Origin: Telluribacter roseus
GTDB lineage: Bacteria; Bacteroidota; Bacteroidia; Cytophagales; Spirosomataceae
Length of the DNA: 64,000 nt
Reading direction: 5' to 3'
Assembly (NCBI RefSeq): GCF_017355915.2
Contig: NZ_JAFEUV020000005.1
Span: 124,001-188,000 of the forward strand
The notes under the pieces were generated by a model, which searched no databases, was not told the origin of the DNA, and saw only the letters and a list, made by a program, of their open reading frames with translations. This document shows positions 52,375 through 60,127 of this stretch, piece after piece. Position 1 is the first letter of the stretch. Each line of letters opens with the position of its first letter. The position numbers and the translations under genes were made by a program.

Positions 52375-53334
52375 TTAGCTGTTAGTTAGTTTGGCCATTT
52401 TACCCCATTCTTTGAGCTCTTCTTCATTCCACAATCCCGGGAAGAACCTGACCTGCTGCCGGATGGGAGGGAGGTACTGCTGCCAGTTGGTACCCCCGGT
52501 CGCTTCTATCACAACGGGGTCGTTTTGCAGGTACTGTACCGCAGAGCGCAGGTGCGACAGCTTCCACTGGATATTGAGCAGGTGATCGAAGCGCCGGAGC
52601 TGCATGATCAGGTCCTGATTGCTCTTGTCGGCCTCATCCAGGTGCTGGTACCGTTGCCAGAGGTTGCAGTTTCGGTATTCTTCGCCCAGTTGGATGAGCT
52701 GCTGGCTGTACTTCCGCTCAAACTGCCGGAGCGTCAGGGTTTTCTGCTGGGTAGCCAGTTCGGTTGCACCTTTTTTCCAGTATATAGCTTCGTACACCGC
52801 ATCGACCGGACTTTTTGCACTAAGTGTACCTTGATCATCCGGTAGTACCAGATTCACCATATCCGTAGACATGATCTCTATCATCCGGTACTGCACCGAC
52901 TGAAATCCGCTGGAAGGAAGCAGGGCCATTCTGAATTTCAGGAACTGATCCTTCTCCATCCCGTGCACCATCACGTCGTACGAGTCGATCAGCAGGCTGA
53001 CGTAGCGATTGATACGTTTGAGGCGTGCGGTAAAGAAAACGGGAGTAAGTGCTTCATGAAAGGCTATTTGCCGGATCTCGTGGATGATCAGCTTGAAGTA
53101 CAGTTCCGTGATCTGGTGGTAGGTGACAAATATCAACTCATCCGGGAATGGAGTCCGGGGCTTCTGGAGGGAAAGCAGGGTGTCCAGTTCTACGTACTCC
53201 CAGTAGGTAAGGTAGTCGGCGTAGAGGAGGCCGTCGAGGTAGGAAGTCAGGTCCTGACCCATGGCCGCGAATTTTTCTTCCAGCCGTTGCAGACGCTCCG
53301 CTACGTCGGCCTGGTGAATGGGGGATGGCTTCAT
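52375..53334 (-). CDS. Tryptophan 2,3-dioxygenase-family protein
   Basis: The 319-residue protein has the heme-side motif FVTYHQITELYFKLIIHEIRQI (distal His73), FRMALLPSSGFQSVQYRMIEI near residue 135, and the proximal-ligand region IQWKLSHLRSAVQ (His261) followed by EATGGTNWQQYLPP, which corresponds to the GTGGSSG loop of TDO. The enzyme would open the indole ring of L-tryptophan to N-formylkynurenine. The identity to the best-known TDOs appears modest, so substrate specificity may differ. It is coupled to the DoxX gene downstream. It is divergent from the glutaryl-CoA dehydrogenase-like gene, with a 114-bp spacer. Confidence 0.85.
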   Translation of the reverse strand: MKPSPIHQADVAERLQRLEEKFAAMGQDLTSYLDGLLYADYLTYWEYVELDTLLSLQKPRTPFPDELIFVTYHQITELYFKLIIHEIRQIAFHEALTPVFFTARLKRINRYVSLLIDSYDVMVHGMEKDQFLKFRMALLPSSGFQSVQYRMIEIMSTDMVNLVLPDDQGTLSAKSPVDAVYEAIYWKKGATELATQQKTLTLRQFERKYSQQLIQLGEEYRNCNLWQRYQHLDEADKSNQDLIMQLRRFDHLLNIQWKLSHLRSAVQYLQNDPVVIEATGGTNWQQYLPPIRQQVRFFPGLWNEEELKEWGKMAKLTNS

Positions 53335-53448
53335 GAGGTTGATGAATATCCTTTTCGAATGCCTTAACTTACGAATAAATTAGTAACATAGCAGTACTAC
53401 GACTGGTTTGAAAAAGAGTAGGTACTGCATCAAAAACAGACTTTGAAA

Positions 53449-54612
53449 ATGATCAACAGCGATTTTTACAAGATAGATGAGCTACTGACCGACGAGCAGC
53501 GTATGATCCGGCAGGCGGTCCAGGAATTTACCGACCGTGAAATAAAACCCATCATGGAAGACTACGCCCAGCGGGCTGAGTTTCCCCGGCACCTGGTCCG
53601 GAAGTTCGGTGAAGTAGGTGTCTTTGGCTCTACCATACCTACCGAATACGGGGGAGGCGGCTCCGACTATATCAGCTACGGGCTCATCTGTCAGGAGATC
53701 GAGCGGGGCGACTCGGGTATGCGTTCGACGGTGTCGGTACAGAGTTCGCTGGTAATGTGGCCCATCTATCAGTTCGGCTCCGACGAACAAAAGCAGAAGT
53801 ACCTGCCGCGCCTGGCTACGGGTGAATGGTTAGGCTGCTTTGGCCTCACCGAGCCAGACTTCGGCTCCAACCCGGCGGGTATGAAAACCCACTTCACTGA
53901 CGAGGGCGACCACTACCTGCTCAATGGCTCCAAGATGTGGATCTCTAACTCCCCCTTCGCTGACCTGGCCGTAGTGTGGGCGCGTAACGAGCAGGGGCGG
54001 GTACAGGGGCTGCTGGTGGAGCGGGGCATGGAGGGATTCACTACGCCCGAGATCCATAATAAATGGTCGCTGCGTACCAGTGCCACGGGCGAGCTGGTGT
54101 TTGATAATGTGAAGGTGCCTAAGGCGAACCTACTACCCCATGCCCTGGGACTGAACGCCCCCCTGCAGTGCTTGGATAATGCCCGCTACGGGATATCGTG
54201 GGGAGCCATCGGTGCGGCTATTGATTGCTACGAAACGGCTGTCCGCTACGCTGCTGAGCGTATCCAGTTTGAAAAGCCGATTGGGGCCTTTCAGCTTACG
54301 CAGAAAAAACTAGCCGAAATGCTTACCGAAATCACCAAAGCCCAGCTACTGAGTTGGCGACTGGGCGTCCTCAAAAACGAAGGCCGGGCTACAACGGCGC
54401 AGATATCCATGGCCAAGCGAAATAACGTAGACATGGCACTGAATATCGCCCGCGAAGCCCGGCAGGTACTGGGAGGTATGGGCATAACGGGGGAGTACCC
54501 CATTATGCGCCACATGATGAACCTGGAGTCGGTAATTACCTACGAGGGTACCCATGATATCCACCTGCTGATCCTGGGGGCAGATATTACGGGGCTACCC
54601 GCCTTTAAGTAG
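53449..54612 (+). CDS. Acyl-CoA dehydrogenase, glutaryl-CoA dehydrogenase-like
   Basis: The start is set at ATG 53449; a TTG two codons upstream is less likely. The 387-residue protein has the ACAD fold with GMRSTVSVQSSLVMWPI, GCFGLTEPDFGSNPAGMKT near residue 138, MWISNSPFADLAVVW and the catalytic-base region VITYEGTHDIHLLILGAD, where the glutamate in YEGTHDIH is the expected base of glutaryl-CoA dehydrogenases. FAD-binding segments are normal. It would oxidise (and decarboxylate) glutaryl-CoA to crotonyl-CoA, passing electrons to the ETF seen at 18375-20123. This is the last stage of lysine and tryptophan breakdown, consistent with the adjacent dioxygenase-like gene. Its 3' end overlaps the desaturase gene by 8 bp. 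Confidence 0.9.
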   Translation: MINSDFYKIDELLTDEQRMIRQAVQEFTDREIKPIMEDYAQRAEFPRHLVRKFGEVGVFGSTIPTEYGGGGSDYISYGLICQEIERGDSGMRSTVSVQSSLVMWPIYQFGSDEQKQKYLPRLATGEWLGCFGLTEPDFGSNPAGMKTHFTDEGDHYLLNGSKMWISNSPFADLAVVWARNEQGRVQGLLVERGMEGFTTPEIHNKWSLRTSATGELVFDNVKVPKANLLPHALGLNAPLQCLDNARYGISWGAIGAAIDCYETAVRYAAERIQFEKPIGAFQLTQKKLAEMLTEITKAQLLSWRLGVLKNEGRATTAQISMAKRNNVDMALNIAREARQVLGGMGITGEYPIMRHMMNLESVITYEGTHDIHLLILGADITGLPAFK

Positions 54613-55525
54613 TTACAGGCTGAGCTGCCTTCTGCTTGGCCTGGGCCGCTTCCCGTTGCAGTTCCTTGCTGGTCTTTCTGGAGCCATCCGGCGACCAGCC
54701 CGGCTCCCGTAGCAGGTACTTCAGTTTGGTTTTCCAGTTCTTGTTTGTACGAAGGTCCTGGCCGATTTCCTGCCACTCGTGGAAGATCGTATAGCTGATA
54801 CTAGGATTTTCGGACGGTTTAGTCACACCGTAGCGGGGAGGTACATCCGGGAGCTCTTCCTGAAAGGTACCGAACAGCTTGTCCCAGATGATCAGGCACA
54901 TGCCCATGTTCTTGTCGAGGTACTCTACATTGGAGGCGTGGTGGACCCGGTGGTGGGAGGGCGTAACCAAAATATGCTCGAGCCAGCCCAGCCGCTTAAT
55001 GGATTCGGTATGGATGATAATACCGTAGATCTGGGTAACTGAGTACATAATCACGATATCCGCCGGATGGAATCCTACTAAGGCCAACGGTATGAAGTAG
55101 ATAAACCGGTACAGAGGCTGAAACACCGAAGAGCGGAAGCCGGTGGTCAGGTTGAAATGCTCGGAGGAGTGGTGGGTAACATGTACCGCCCAGAATAGCC
55201 GGCAGTGGTGATCAACATAGTGCAGCAGGTAAAAAGCAAAGTCTTCGGCCAGAAATAACAGGAACCAGTACAGCATCGGGTTGACGATGGGATCTGTAAG
55301 CCGGTGCATGTAAAACCACAGCAGAATACCTACGTATGTGGTTCGGAACAGCAGGTCAATGCCCCCGTTCAGCAACATCAGCAGGGTATTGGTAAGGGTA
55401 TCTTTAAGGGAGTAAGACTGACGGTGTTGTGAGTGAGTGAGAAAGAGTTCCAGGCCAATCAGCCCAAGATAAAAAGGAGTTGAAATACGTATGATCAACT
55501 CTTCAAACGCATAGGTAGACAGCAT
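54605..55525 (-). CDS. Sterol desaturase-family membrane hydroxylase
   Basis: I prefer ATG 55525 (MLSTYAFEELIIRI, 306 residues) over the GTG at 55561, which adds 12 residues. The protein has about four hydrophobic segments and the family's histidine clusters: FYLLHYVDHHCRLFWAVHVTHHSSEHFN near residue 115 and VTPSHHRVHHASN near residue 200, ligands of a di-iron centre. Such enzymes hydroxylate or desaturate lipid tails at the membrane. In Bacteroidota, roles in alkylglycerol or sphingolipid chains have been suggested for related proteins. The 5' leader carries a strong hairpin and an exact TATTTTTG promoter. The 3' end converges with the acyl-CoA dehydrogenase gene (8-bp overlap). Confidence 0.85.
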   Translation of the reverse strand: MLSTYAFEELIIRISTPFYLGLIGLELFLTHSQHRQSYSLKDTLTNTLLMLLNGGIDLLFRTTYVGILLWFYMHRLTDPIVNPMLYWFLLFLAEDFAFYLLHYVDHHCRLFWAVHVTHHSSEHFNLTTGFRSSVFQPLYRFIYFIPLALVGFHPADIVIMYSVTQIYGIIIHTESIKRLGWLEHILVTPSHHRVHHASNVEYLDKNMGMCLIIWDKLFGTFQEELPDVPPRYGVTKPSENPSISYTIFHEWQEIGQDLRTNKNWKTKLKYLLREPGWSPDGSRKTSKELQREAAQAKQKAAQPVTT

Positions 55526-55611
55526 AAAAACTAATATTTTTGCAGAAAGCCAATCAGGCACCTATACCTCATGCAGCTGAGGTTATATGATTGGACAGAT
55601 AGTAAGGTTTA

Positions 55612-55644
55612 CGTCTTCAAGAGCCAGTTTGACTCTTGAAGACG
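55612..55644 (-). repeat. Perfect 12-bp inverted repeat in the leader of the desaturase gene
   Basis: CGTCTTCAAGAG (55612-55623) and CTCTTGAAGACG (55633-55644) are perfectly complementary with a 9-base loop. There is no T tract after it on either strand, so it is not an ordinary terminator. Transcription from the -7 element at 55648-55655 would start at about its first base. Confidence 0.75.
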
Positions 55645-55647
55645 CAG

Positions 55648-55655
55648 CAAAAATA
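55648..55655 (-). promoter_or_regulatory. -7 element for the desaturase gene leader
   Basis: The minus strand reads TATTTTTG, an exact TAnnTTTG. A TTTG at 55670-55673 is 14 bp upstream, shorter than the usual spacer, so the -33 element is uncertain. A transcript from here would have a leader of roughly 115 nt before ATG 55525. Confidence 0.5.
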
Positions 55656-55753
55656 TATCAGGAGCTTATCAAATGCCTTAAAGCAGAGAGTTTCTAACCT
55701 ATTTCTAATATCGGAAAAATTCTATTTAATGAGCGTGAGTAACTTGCGGTGAT

Positions 55754-57250
55754 TTAGTTTTCCTGAATCATCCGGTGTATCACTTTTCGGAGTTCCTCGT
55801 TCTTACGACGCTTCTGAAGTACGGTAGGCGCGGCCATGCGTTCCTTACAGTTGAAGAGGCGGCAGCGCTCGCAGGTCTCGTTGACTTCACGGCGACGGAT
55901 GGTGGGATCGTCCAGAAAACGGATGACCTTCCGGGTATCTTCGTCCAGGTAGATCCCCATCGTTACGCTCACGTTCAGGTGCTCAGAAGTTGCCATGCCC
56001 TTGGCAAAACTCACCACAAAGTAGTCGTCGGCGGTATCTACATAGTGCGAGATCTGGCTCCGGCACAGGATGGAGGTGGAGTCCTTGGCAGGCTGCTGTT
56101 CGGCTAGTTCCTGCAGGATATTCAGGGCTATCCAGCGGCGGCAGTAGTGCTCGTCCTTTACGGTATGCGGGTTGTGCTTGCGGGCCAGGTGCATCTCCTT
56201 AGTCATCTCGAAGCGGTTCTGGCCGGAGAAGTTGCTAAACCGGAGGAAGAACAACTGCTTGATGCCGAAGTGGCGGGGCAGTACGTTGCTGAGGCGGTAG
56301 CAGAAGGTCTCAGGGGTTGTATTGAAGTACCTGATCATATCGACCAGTACGTCGGGTTGCCAGGTATCGAGGGCGAAGAAGCCTTTCAGCTTCTGGACCA
56401 GCAGCGTACGCTTGATGATGATGGCACCGGCAAAGTAGGAAGCCTTGAAGTTATTCAGGAGCTGCTCAAACGACTCAGCCTCCACCAGGGCAGTAGTATG
56501 CAGGCGGTTTTTCAGTTTGAGGTACTGGTACCCGATTTCCCGACCGTACTCAAAAGCCCGCTGGATGGAGGTCAGCTGGGAGTTGATCAGGATGCGGTTG
56601 GCTTGCGGGCGGGGGATAATCAGCGAGCGCACTCCGTGCAGACCGGGGTGGGTCTTGTCGTTGATATCTTCGATGCTGTACCCAAAGTCCTTACGCAGTA
56701 CATCGGCCAGGTACCTCTCGTCCAGGATCATCTCATCGCTAATACTGCGGTCGGCCAGGAACTGCTCGGCGGCTATCTCGATATCTTCAAAGTAGTTGTC
56801 GTGCATTTCCTGGTAGGTACGCAAGGCCGAGAAGTAAAACTGCTCCACCGACATGTTGTAGTTGCGGGCTATCTCGATTAGGGTGCCTATAAAGGCACTG
56901 ATTTTGGTAGGAGCATCCGAGAGGAGTTCGAGCAGGTTGGCGGGGTCGATACCGAATAGTTCGAGGGGGAGCTCGGTCAGGATATTAGAGCTAAGTAGTT
57001 CCGAAATGGGCTCGAGTCGCTTGCTGAGCTTGATGGATACCAGCGTATCGTAGTCCACATCCATGGCCGCCGCCAGGGCTACTATTTTATCCGATTTGGG
57101 GTATTTTTTACCTTTTTCAATTTCGTTGATGTAAGATATAGAGAGGCCTGATTTCTGCGAAAGGTCGCTGAGCGACATTCCCTTATCCAGGCGGAGTTGT
57201 TTGAGCTTTAAGCCAAAGACCAAACGTATATTCTCGGTATTAAGAGCCAC
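55754..57250 (-). CDS. XRE-family regulator with IrrE-like and DUF2083 domains (RamB/ScfR type)
   Basis: The 498-residue protein has an HTH_3 domain (residues about 10-65: KLKQLRLDKGMSLSDLSQKSGLSISYINEIEKGKKYPK). A middle domain of the IrrE/ImmA (DUF955) type follows, in which the metallopeptidase HExxH is absent: the equivalent stretch reads FEYGREIGYQYLKL. The C-terminal DUF2083-like domain has the cysteine cluster CERCRLFNCKERM near residue 465. RamB, PrpC and ScfR regulators of acetate, propionate and acyl-CoA metabolism share this plan. The promoter contains a near-perfect inverted repeat with the core ACCCYAAATAA, spanning the -33 element, which suggests self-repression. Target genes are unknown. 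Confidence 0.82.
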   Translation of the reverse strand: MALNTENIRLVFGLKLKQLRLDKGMSLSDLSQKSGLSISYINEIEKGKKYPKSDKIVALAAAMDVDYDTLVSIKLSKRLEPISELLSSNILTELPLELFGIDPANLLELLSDAPTKISAFIGTLIEIARNYNMSVEQFYFSALRTYQEMHDNYFEDIEIAAEQFLADRSISDEMILDERYLADVLRKDFGYSIEDINDKTHPGLHGVRSLIIPRPQANRILINSQLTSIQRAFEYGREIGYQYLKLKNRLHTTALVEAESFEQLLNNFKASYFAGAIIIKRTLLVQKLKGFFALDTWQPDVLVDMIRYFNTTPETFCYRLSNVLPRHFGIKQLFFLRFSNFSGQNRFEMTKEMHLARKHNPHTVKDEHYCRRWIALNILQELAEQQPAKDSTSILCRSQISHYVDTADDYFVVSFAKGMATSEHLNVSVTMGIYLDEDTRKVIRFLDDPTIRRREVNETCERCRLFNCKERMAAPTVLQKRRKNEELRKVIHRMIQEN

Positions 57251-57274
57251 TGATTCACGATTTTATATAAAGTG

Positions 57275-57323
57275 CAAAATTACCACTTATTTAGGGTTCA
57301 CAGCAAAGTACCCCAAATAAAGT
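57275..57323 (-). promoter_or_regulatory. xre promoter with inverted-repeat operator
   Basis: On the minus strand TTTG (57307-57304) and TAATTTTG (57282-57275) form a promoter with a 21-bp spacer, 25 bp before the ATG. Half-sites at 57285-57297 (ACTTATTTAGGGT) and 57310-57323 (ACCCCAAATAAAGT, plus strand) are inverted copies, matching at 12 of 13 positions plus one inserted base. One half lies between -33 and -7 and the other upstream of -33, so binding would block RNA polymerase. Confidence 0.6.
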
Positions 57324-57435
57324 AGATCTCCAAGCTCAAAGGCAGGCTCCAAAGCATCAGTGTGGACAAAAAAGTAGGTGTACGTGGCTTACCTTTTTGT
57401 ACTGATCAGGTACTAACTAATGTACTAACAGCCTA

Positions 57436-57443
57436 TACCTTTG
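57436..57443 (+). promoter_or_regulatory. TACCTTTG element directly before the lipoprotein nuclease gene
   Basis: An exact TAnnTTTG lies only 4 bp before the ATG at 57448. If used, the transcript would start at or near the A of the start codon (leaderless). No TTG/TTTG lies at the expected 19-21 bp upstream, so this may be chance. Confidence 0.25.
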
Positions 57444-57447
57444 CCGC

Positions 57448-58410
57448 ATGAAAAAACTACTCCTCCTGTTCGTACTGGCGTGGAGCCTCGGGGCCTGTGA
57501 CTTTGACCTTTTTTCGCCGGGTACCCATTCGGTGCATCTTGCTCTGGGTAATCCTTCGGATGCCAACCGCCGTGACGACAACAACTACCTGCTCCTGAAA
57601 GATGAAATGGCAATATCCTACAACCGATCCAAACTGGTACCCAACTGGGTGGCCTGGCACCTGGATGGGGCGTGGATACGGGCCAACACCGAACGGGAAG
57701 GCTCGTTCAGGGCTGATGAGTCACTGCCTAAGAAATGGAAGAAAGCTATGTCCGACTACTACACCCGCACCGGCTTTGACCGGGGCCACCTGTGCCCGGC
57801 CGGCGACCGCACCCGCAGTACCGACAGTCAGGAGGCTACCTTTGTGATGACCAACATAGTACCCCAGGCCCCGGCGCTGAACCGGGGGCTATGGGTAGAG
57901 ATAGAGAAGGAATGCCGCAACGAGGTGCAGAAGGGCAACGAGCTGTATATTTATTCTGGTACACAGGGCATAGGTGGTAAAGGCAGCAGTGGGTTTGCTG
58001 AGCTGTTGAAAGGGGGAGTGGTGGTGCCGGAGTACCTCTGGAAGGTGATCGTGATACTACCGGAGGGGAATTCGGATGCGGTCCGTGTGGATGAAGGTAC
58101 CCGGGTAATCACCCTGCTGGTGCCAAACCGGGAGGAAGCGGGCTCAAAACGAATGGATGAATTTGTCATCACGCTATCCCAACTCGAACAACTGACGGGG
58201 CACCACTTTCTGCCTGATAACTATGGGATGGAGGTACTGAAAGAAAAACGTTACAACTTTCAGAAGGAGCTGGGTACCTCTGCGGCCGATAAGCCCTGCG
58301 GTAGTTATAACTCCAAGGTGACGTACCTGGGCTCACGGGGCGGTTGCTACTACCTGGGTACCTCCGGCGATAAAGTATACGTGGGGCAGGAGTATTGTAG
58401 CTGCAAGTAG
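57448..58410 (+). CDS. Lipoprotein DNA/RNA non-specific endonuclease
   Basis: The 320-residue protein has a lipobox signal (MKKLLLLFVLAWSLGACDF, cysteine 17), so it is an exported lipoprotein. The NUC1 domain has PNWVAWHLDGAWI, the active-site motif TGFDRGHLCPAGDR (catalytic His114), and FVMTNIVPQAPALNRGLW with the metal-ligand asparagine. The C-terminal ~45 residues (YLGSRGGCYYLGTSGDKVYVGQEYCSCK) form a separate cysteine-containing module seen attached to other secreted enzymes. It resembles the nuclease at 29606-30661 in the catalytic core but differs in anchoring and tail. A role in using environmental DNA or in competition is possible. No immunity gene is adjacent. Confidence 0.92.
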   Translation: MKKLLLLFVLAWSLGACDFDLFSPGTHSVHLALGNPSDANRRDDNNYLLLKDEMAISYNRSKLVPNWVAWHLDGAWIRANTEREGSFRADESLPKKWKKAMSDYYTRTGFDRGHLCPAGDRTRSTDSQEATFVMTNIVPQAPALNRGLWVEIEKECRNEVQKGNELYIYSGTQGIGGKGSSGFAELLKGGVVVPEYLWKVIVILPEGNSDAVRVDEGTRVITLLVPNREEAGSKRMDEFVITLSQLEQLTGHHFLPDNYGMEVLKEKRYNFQKELGTSAADKPCGSYNSKVTYLGSRGGCYYLGTSGDKVYVGQEYCSCK

Positions 58411-58435
58411 AGAGCTCTTGTAGATATGAAAACTA

Positions 58436-58462
58436 AAAAAGCCGGGTACTACCCGGCTTTAT
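58436..58462. terminator. Bidirectional terminator
   Basis: AAAGCCGGGT (58438-58447) and ACCCGGCTTT (58451-58460) form a perfect 10-bp stem with an ACT loop; A tracts on the left give T runs on the minus strand. It lies between the convergent stops at 58410 and 58464. Confidence 0.85.
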
Positions 58463-58463
58463 G

Positions 58464-58991
58464 TTATTCTGGCAGATTAAAGGCCTTTCTGACTGCTTCG
58501 TAATTTTTCAGATCTAGTTCGGCGCTGAGTCGGGCGTTAAGAGCCGGTACTACTACTACCCGTATATCCTGGAAGTTTCGCTGTGCGGTCTCGCTGGTTT
58601 GCAGCAGGAAAACATTCAGATTCTGACCTTCCATGCCGTAGAAAAAGCTATAATTAGATACCTGATTATTTCCAAATAGAACAATACCGGGTAGTGGGAA
58701 CCACAGGTTCTGACTTTTGGCGTAGATCAGGATGACACCTTTTTCAACACTGGCTACCGCATCGGCCGGAAGATCTTCAAGGGCAAAAACTACATCGCCT
58801 GATTCGTCGGTATCGGCGGCTCCGGTTGAGAACTGAAAAGCTCCGGCTGTACCTGGCTCGCCCTGCTCACCCTGAACGCCCTGAGGTCCCTGAGGACCTT
58901 CCGGACCTATTTCACCCTGAGGACCTTTACAAGCTGAAAAACCCAGGCCGATCAGGACCACTAGCATTGAATGTAGAATAAGTTTGCGCAT
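58464..58991 (-). CDS. Collagen-like lipoprotein (first of two)
   Basis: The start is set at ATG 58991 (MRKLILHSMLVVLIGLGFSACKG, lipobox cysteine 21), as the TTG frame to 59033 adds residues before the signal. The 175-residue protein has a Gly-X-Y tract of about nine triplets just after the lipobox (GPQGEIGPEGPQGPQG...GEPG), followed by a C-terminal globular domain of about 120 residues ending VVVPALNARLSAELDLKNYEAVRKAFN. The tract is long enough only for a short triple-helix stalk that could trimerise the heads. It is closely related in plan to the protein at 60128-60667. Surface lipoprotein of unknown ligand. Confidence 0.78.
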   Translation of the reverse strand: MRKLILHSMLVVLIGLGFSACKGPQGEIGPEGPQGPQGVQGEQGEPGTAGAFQFSTGAADTDESGDVVFALEDLPADAVASVEKGVILIYAKSQNLWFPLPGIVLFGNNQVSNYSFFYGMEGQNLNVFLLQTSETAQRNFQDIRVVVVPALNARLSAELDLKNYEAVRKAFNLPE

Positions 58992-59129
58992 AACGTAATG
59001 GGAATAGTGGATAAGTGGATAAATTGAATTCAAAGTAAGTTAGGTACACTTTTAGATATACGCAATACAAACTTGATCGGTGGCACCAATCTGTATTAAT
59101 TTATAGACCTGAACCCAAACACTGACCCT

Positions 59130-59663
59130 ATGCGCAAGCTCATACTCTACATCGCGACCAGTCTGGATGGTAAGATAGCCCGTAAAGACGGGTCTATTGA
59201 CTGGTTGCCCGATCCCAGCAGTGAAGACTACGGCTATCAGGAATTTTATGACTCCATTGATACAGTTATTATGGGCTACAAGACCTACGAAGTGTGCCTG
59301 GGATTTGGGGAGTGGTACTACAAGGGTAAAGCCTCCTATGTACTTTCCAGACACCCGGATCGGGAGGTACTTCCCGACGTGCAGCTAATTACCGCTGATC
59401 CGGTGGCCTTTGTACGTGGGCTCAAAGCAACCGAGGGGAAAGATATATGGCTGGTAGGGGGAGGAGAAATCAATACGCTCCTGCACGATGCCGGACTGAT
59501 CGACGAGTACATCCTGGCGTACATACCCCTGGTGCTGGGGGAGGGGATAGAGCTGTTCCCGGCCGTTACCAGACAGGAGAACTTGAAGCTGGCCCAGCAT
59601 GCTATTTATCAAAATGGAGTAGTAATGATGTACCTGATCAAGGAGGACAGCCAAGCTTCCTGA
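59130..59663 (+). CDS. RibD C-terminal / dihydrofolate reductase-like protein
   Basis: The 177-residue protein matches RibD_C-type reductases: MRKLILYIATSLDGKIARKDGSIDWLP, FYDSIDTVIMGYKTYE near residue 45, DIWLVGGGEINTLLHDAGLIDEYILAYIPLVLGEGIELFP near residue 110. The GGGE loop is the NADPH pyrophosphate site. It is not a typical FolA, since the substrate-side residues differ and the length fits stand-alone RibD_C proteins. It would reduce a small carbonyl or pteridine-like molecule with NADPH. It lies inside the interval between the two collagen-like genes. Its 3' end converges on the gene at 59669 with 5 bp between stops. Confidence 0.85.
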   Translation: MRKLILYIATSLDGKIARKDGSIDWLPDPSSEDYGYQEFYDSIDTVIMGYKTYEVCLGFGEWYYKGKASYVLSRHPDREVLPDVQLITADPVAFVRGLKATEGKDIWLVGGGEINTLLHDAGLIDEYILAYIPLVLGEGIELFPAVTRQENLKLAQHAIYQNGVVMMYLIKEDSQAS

Positions 59664-59668
59664 CTACG

Positions 59669-59968
59669 CTAGTGCATAGTAGTAGGAGCCAGCTGCCCCT
59701 TTTTTCTGAGCGCTTCGATTACGGGCTGTAGGCGGCTGCGAAAGTTCGACTCCACATCCAGCGTCTTGCCTCCCTTCTGAAAAAATTGCAGCGTTTTCTG
59801 CGTAAACCTGAGGTAGTACCTGGTCTTGAACCACTCGGACGAGGATTCGTTCAGGCATTTGAGGTACAGGCTGGCTTTGGCCACTTCATCGTTGGCGAAA
59901 ATGATCAGGTCAACCAGATCCAGGGTTTTGGCCTTGGCTATAAAGCTGTCTATGTCAAATCGTTTCAT
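59669..59968 (-). CDS. Small helical protein of unknown function (99 residues)
   Basis: The protein is soluble and probably all-helical: MKRFDIDSFIAKAKTLDLVDLIIFANDEVAKASLYLKCL, then SSSEWFKTRYYLRFTQKTLQFFQKGG and VESNFRSRLQPVIEALRKKG. No signal peptide or named motif is seen. The stretch YLKCLNESSSEWFKTRYYL resembles YLEQQAIKGSPEWLEKRKYL in the protein at 61329-61628. The start at 59968 is the first ATG. It lies between the RibD-like gene and the second collagen-like gene. Codon use is like the neighbours, so I consider it a gene of unknown role. Confidence 0.6.
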   Translation of the reverse strand: MKRFDIDSFIAKAKTLDLVDLIIFANDEVAKASLYLKCLNESSSEWFKTRYYLRFTQKTLQFFQKGGKTLDVESNFRSRLQPVIEALRKKGQLAPTTMH

Positions 59969-60068
59969 GCGGGAGGTCTTTATTTGTAACCAAATTATAT
60001 AATTTCTGGTAATAGTACCTTACCGTTCACGAAACCGAAGCGGCCAGACTGGATTTTCGGGGCTGGCA

Positions 60069-60098
60069 CAAAAAAAGAGCAACCTTTCGGTTGCTCTG
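60069..60098 (-). terminator. Terminator of the second collagen-like gene
   Basis: AGAGCAACC (60076-60084) and GGTTGCTCT (60089-60097) form a 9-bp stem with a TTTC loop. On the minus strand it is followed by TTTTTTT (complement of the A run before 60076), 30 bp past the stop. Confidence 0.88.
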
Positions 60099-60127
60099 CA
60101 ATAGGTACTGCTTACTGCTAATCGGGA

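Noticed and set aside
55535-55542. TATTTTTG on the plus strand within the start of the desaturase gene
   Set aside because: It matches the promoter element by sequence only; there is no rightward gene nearby.
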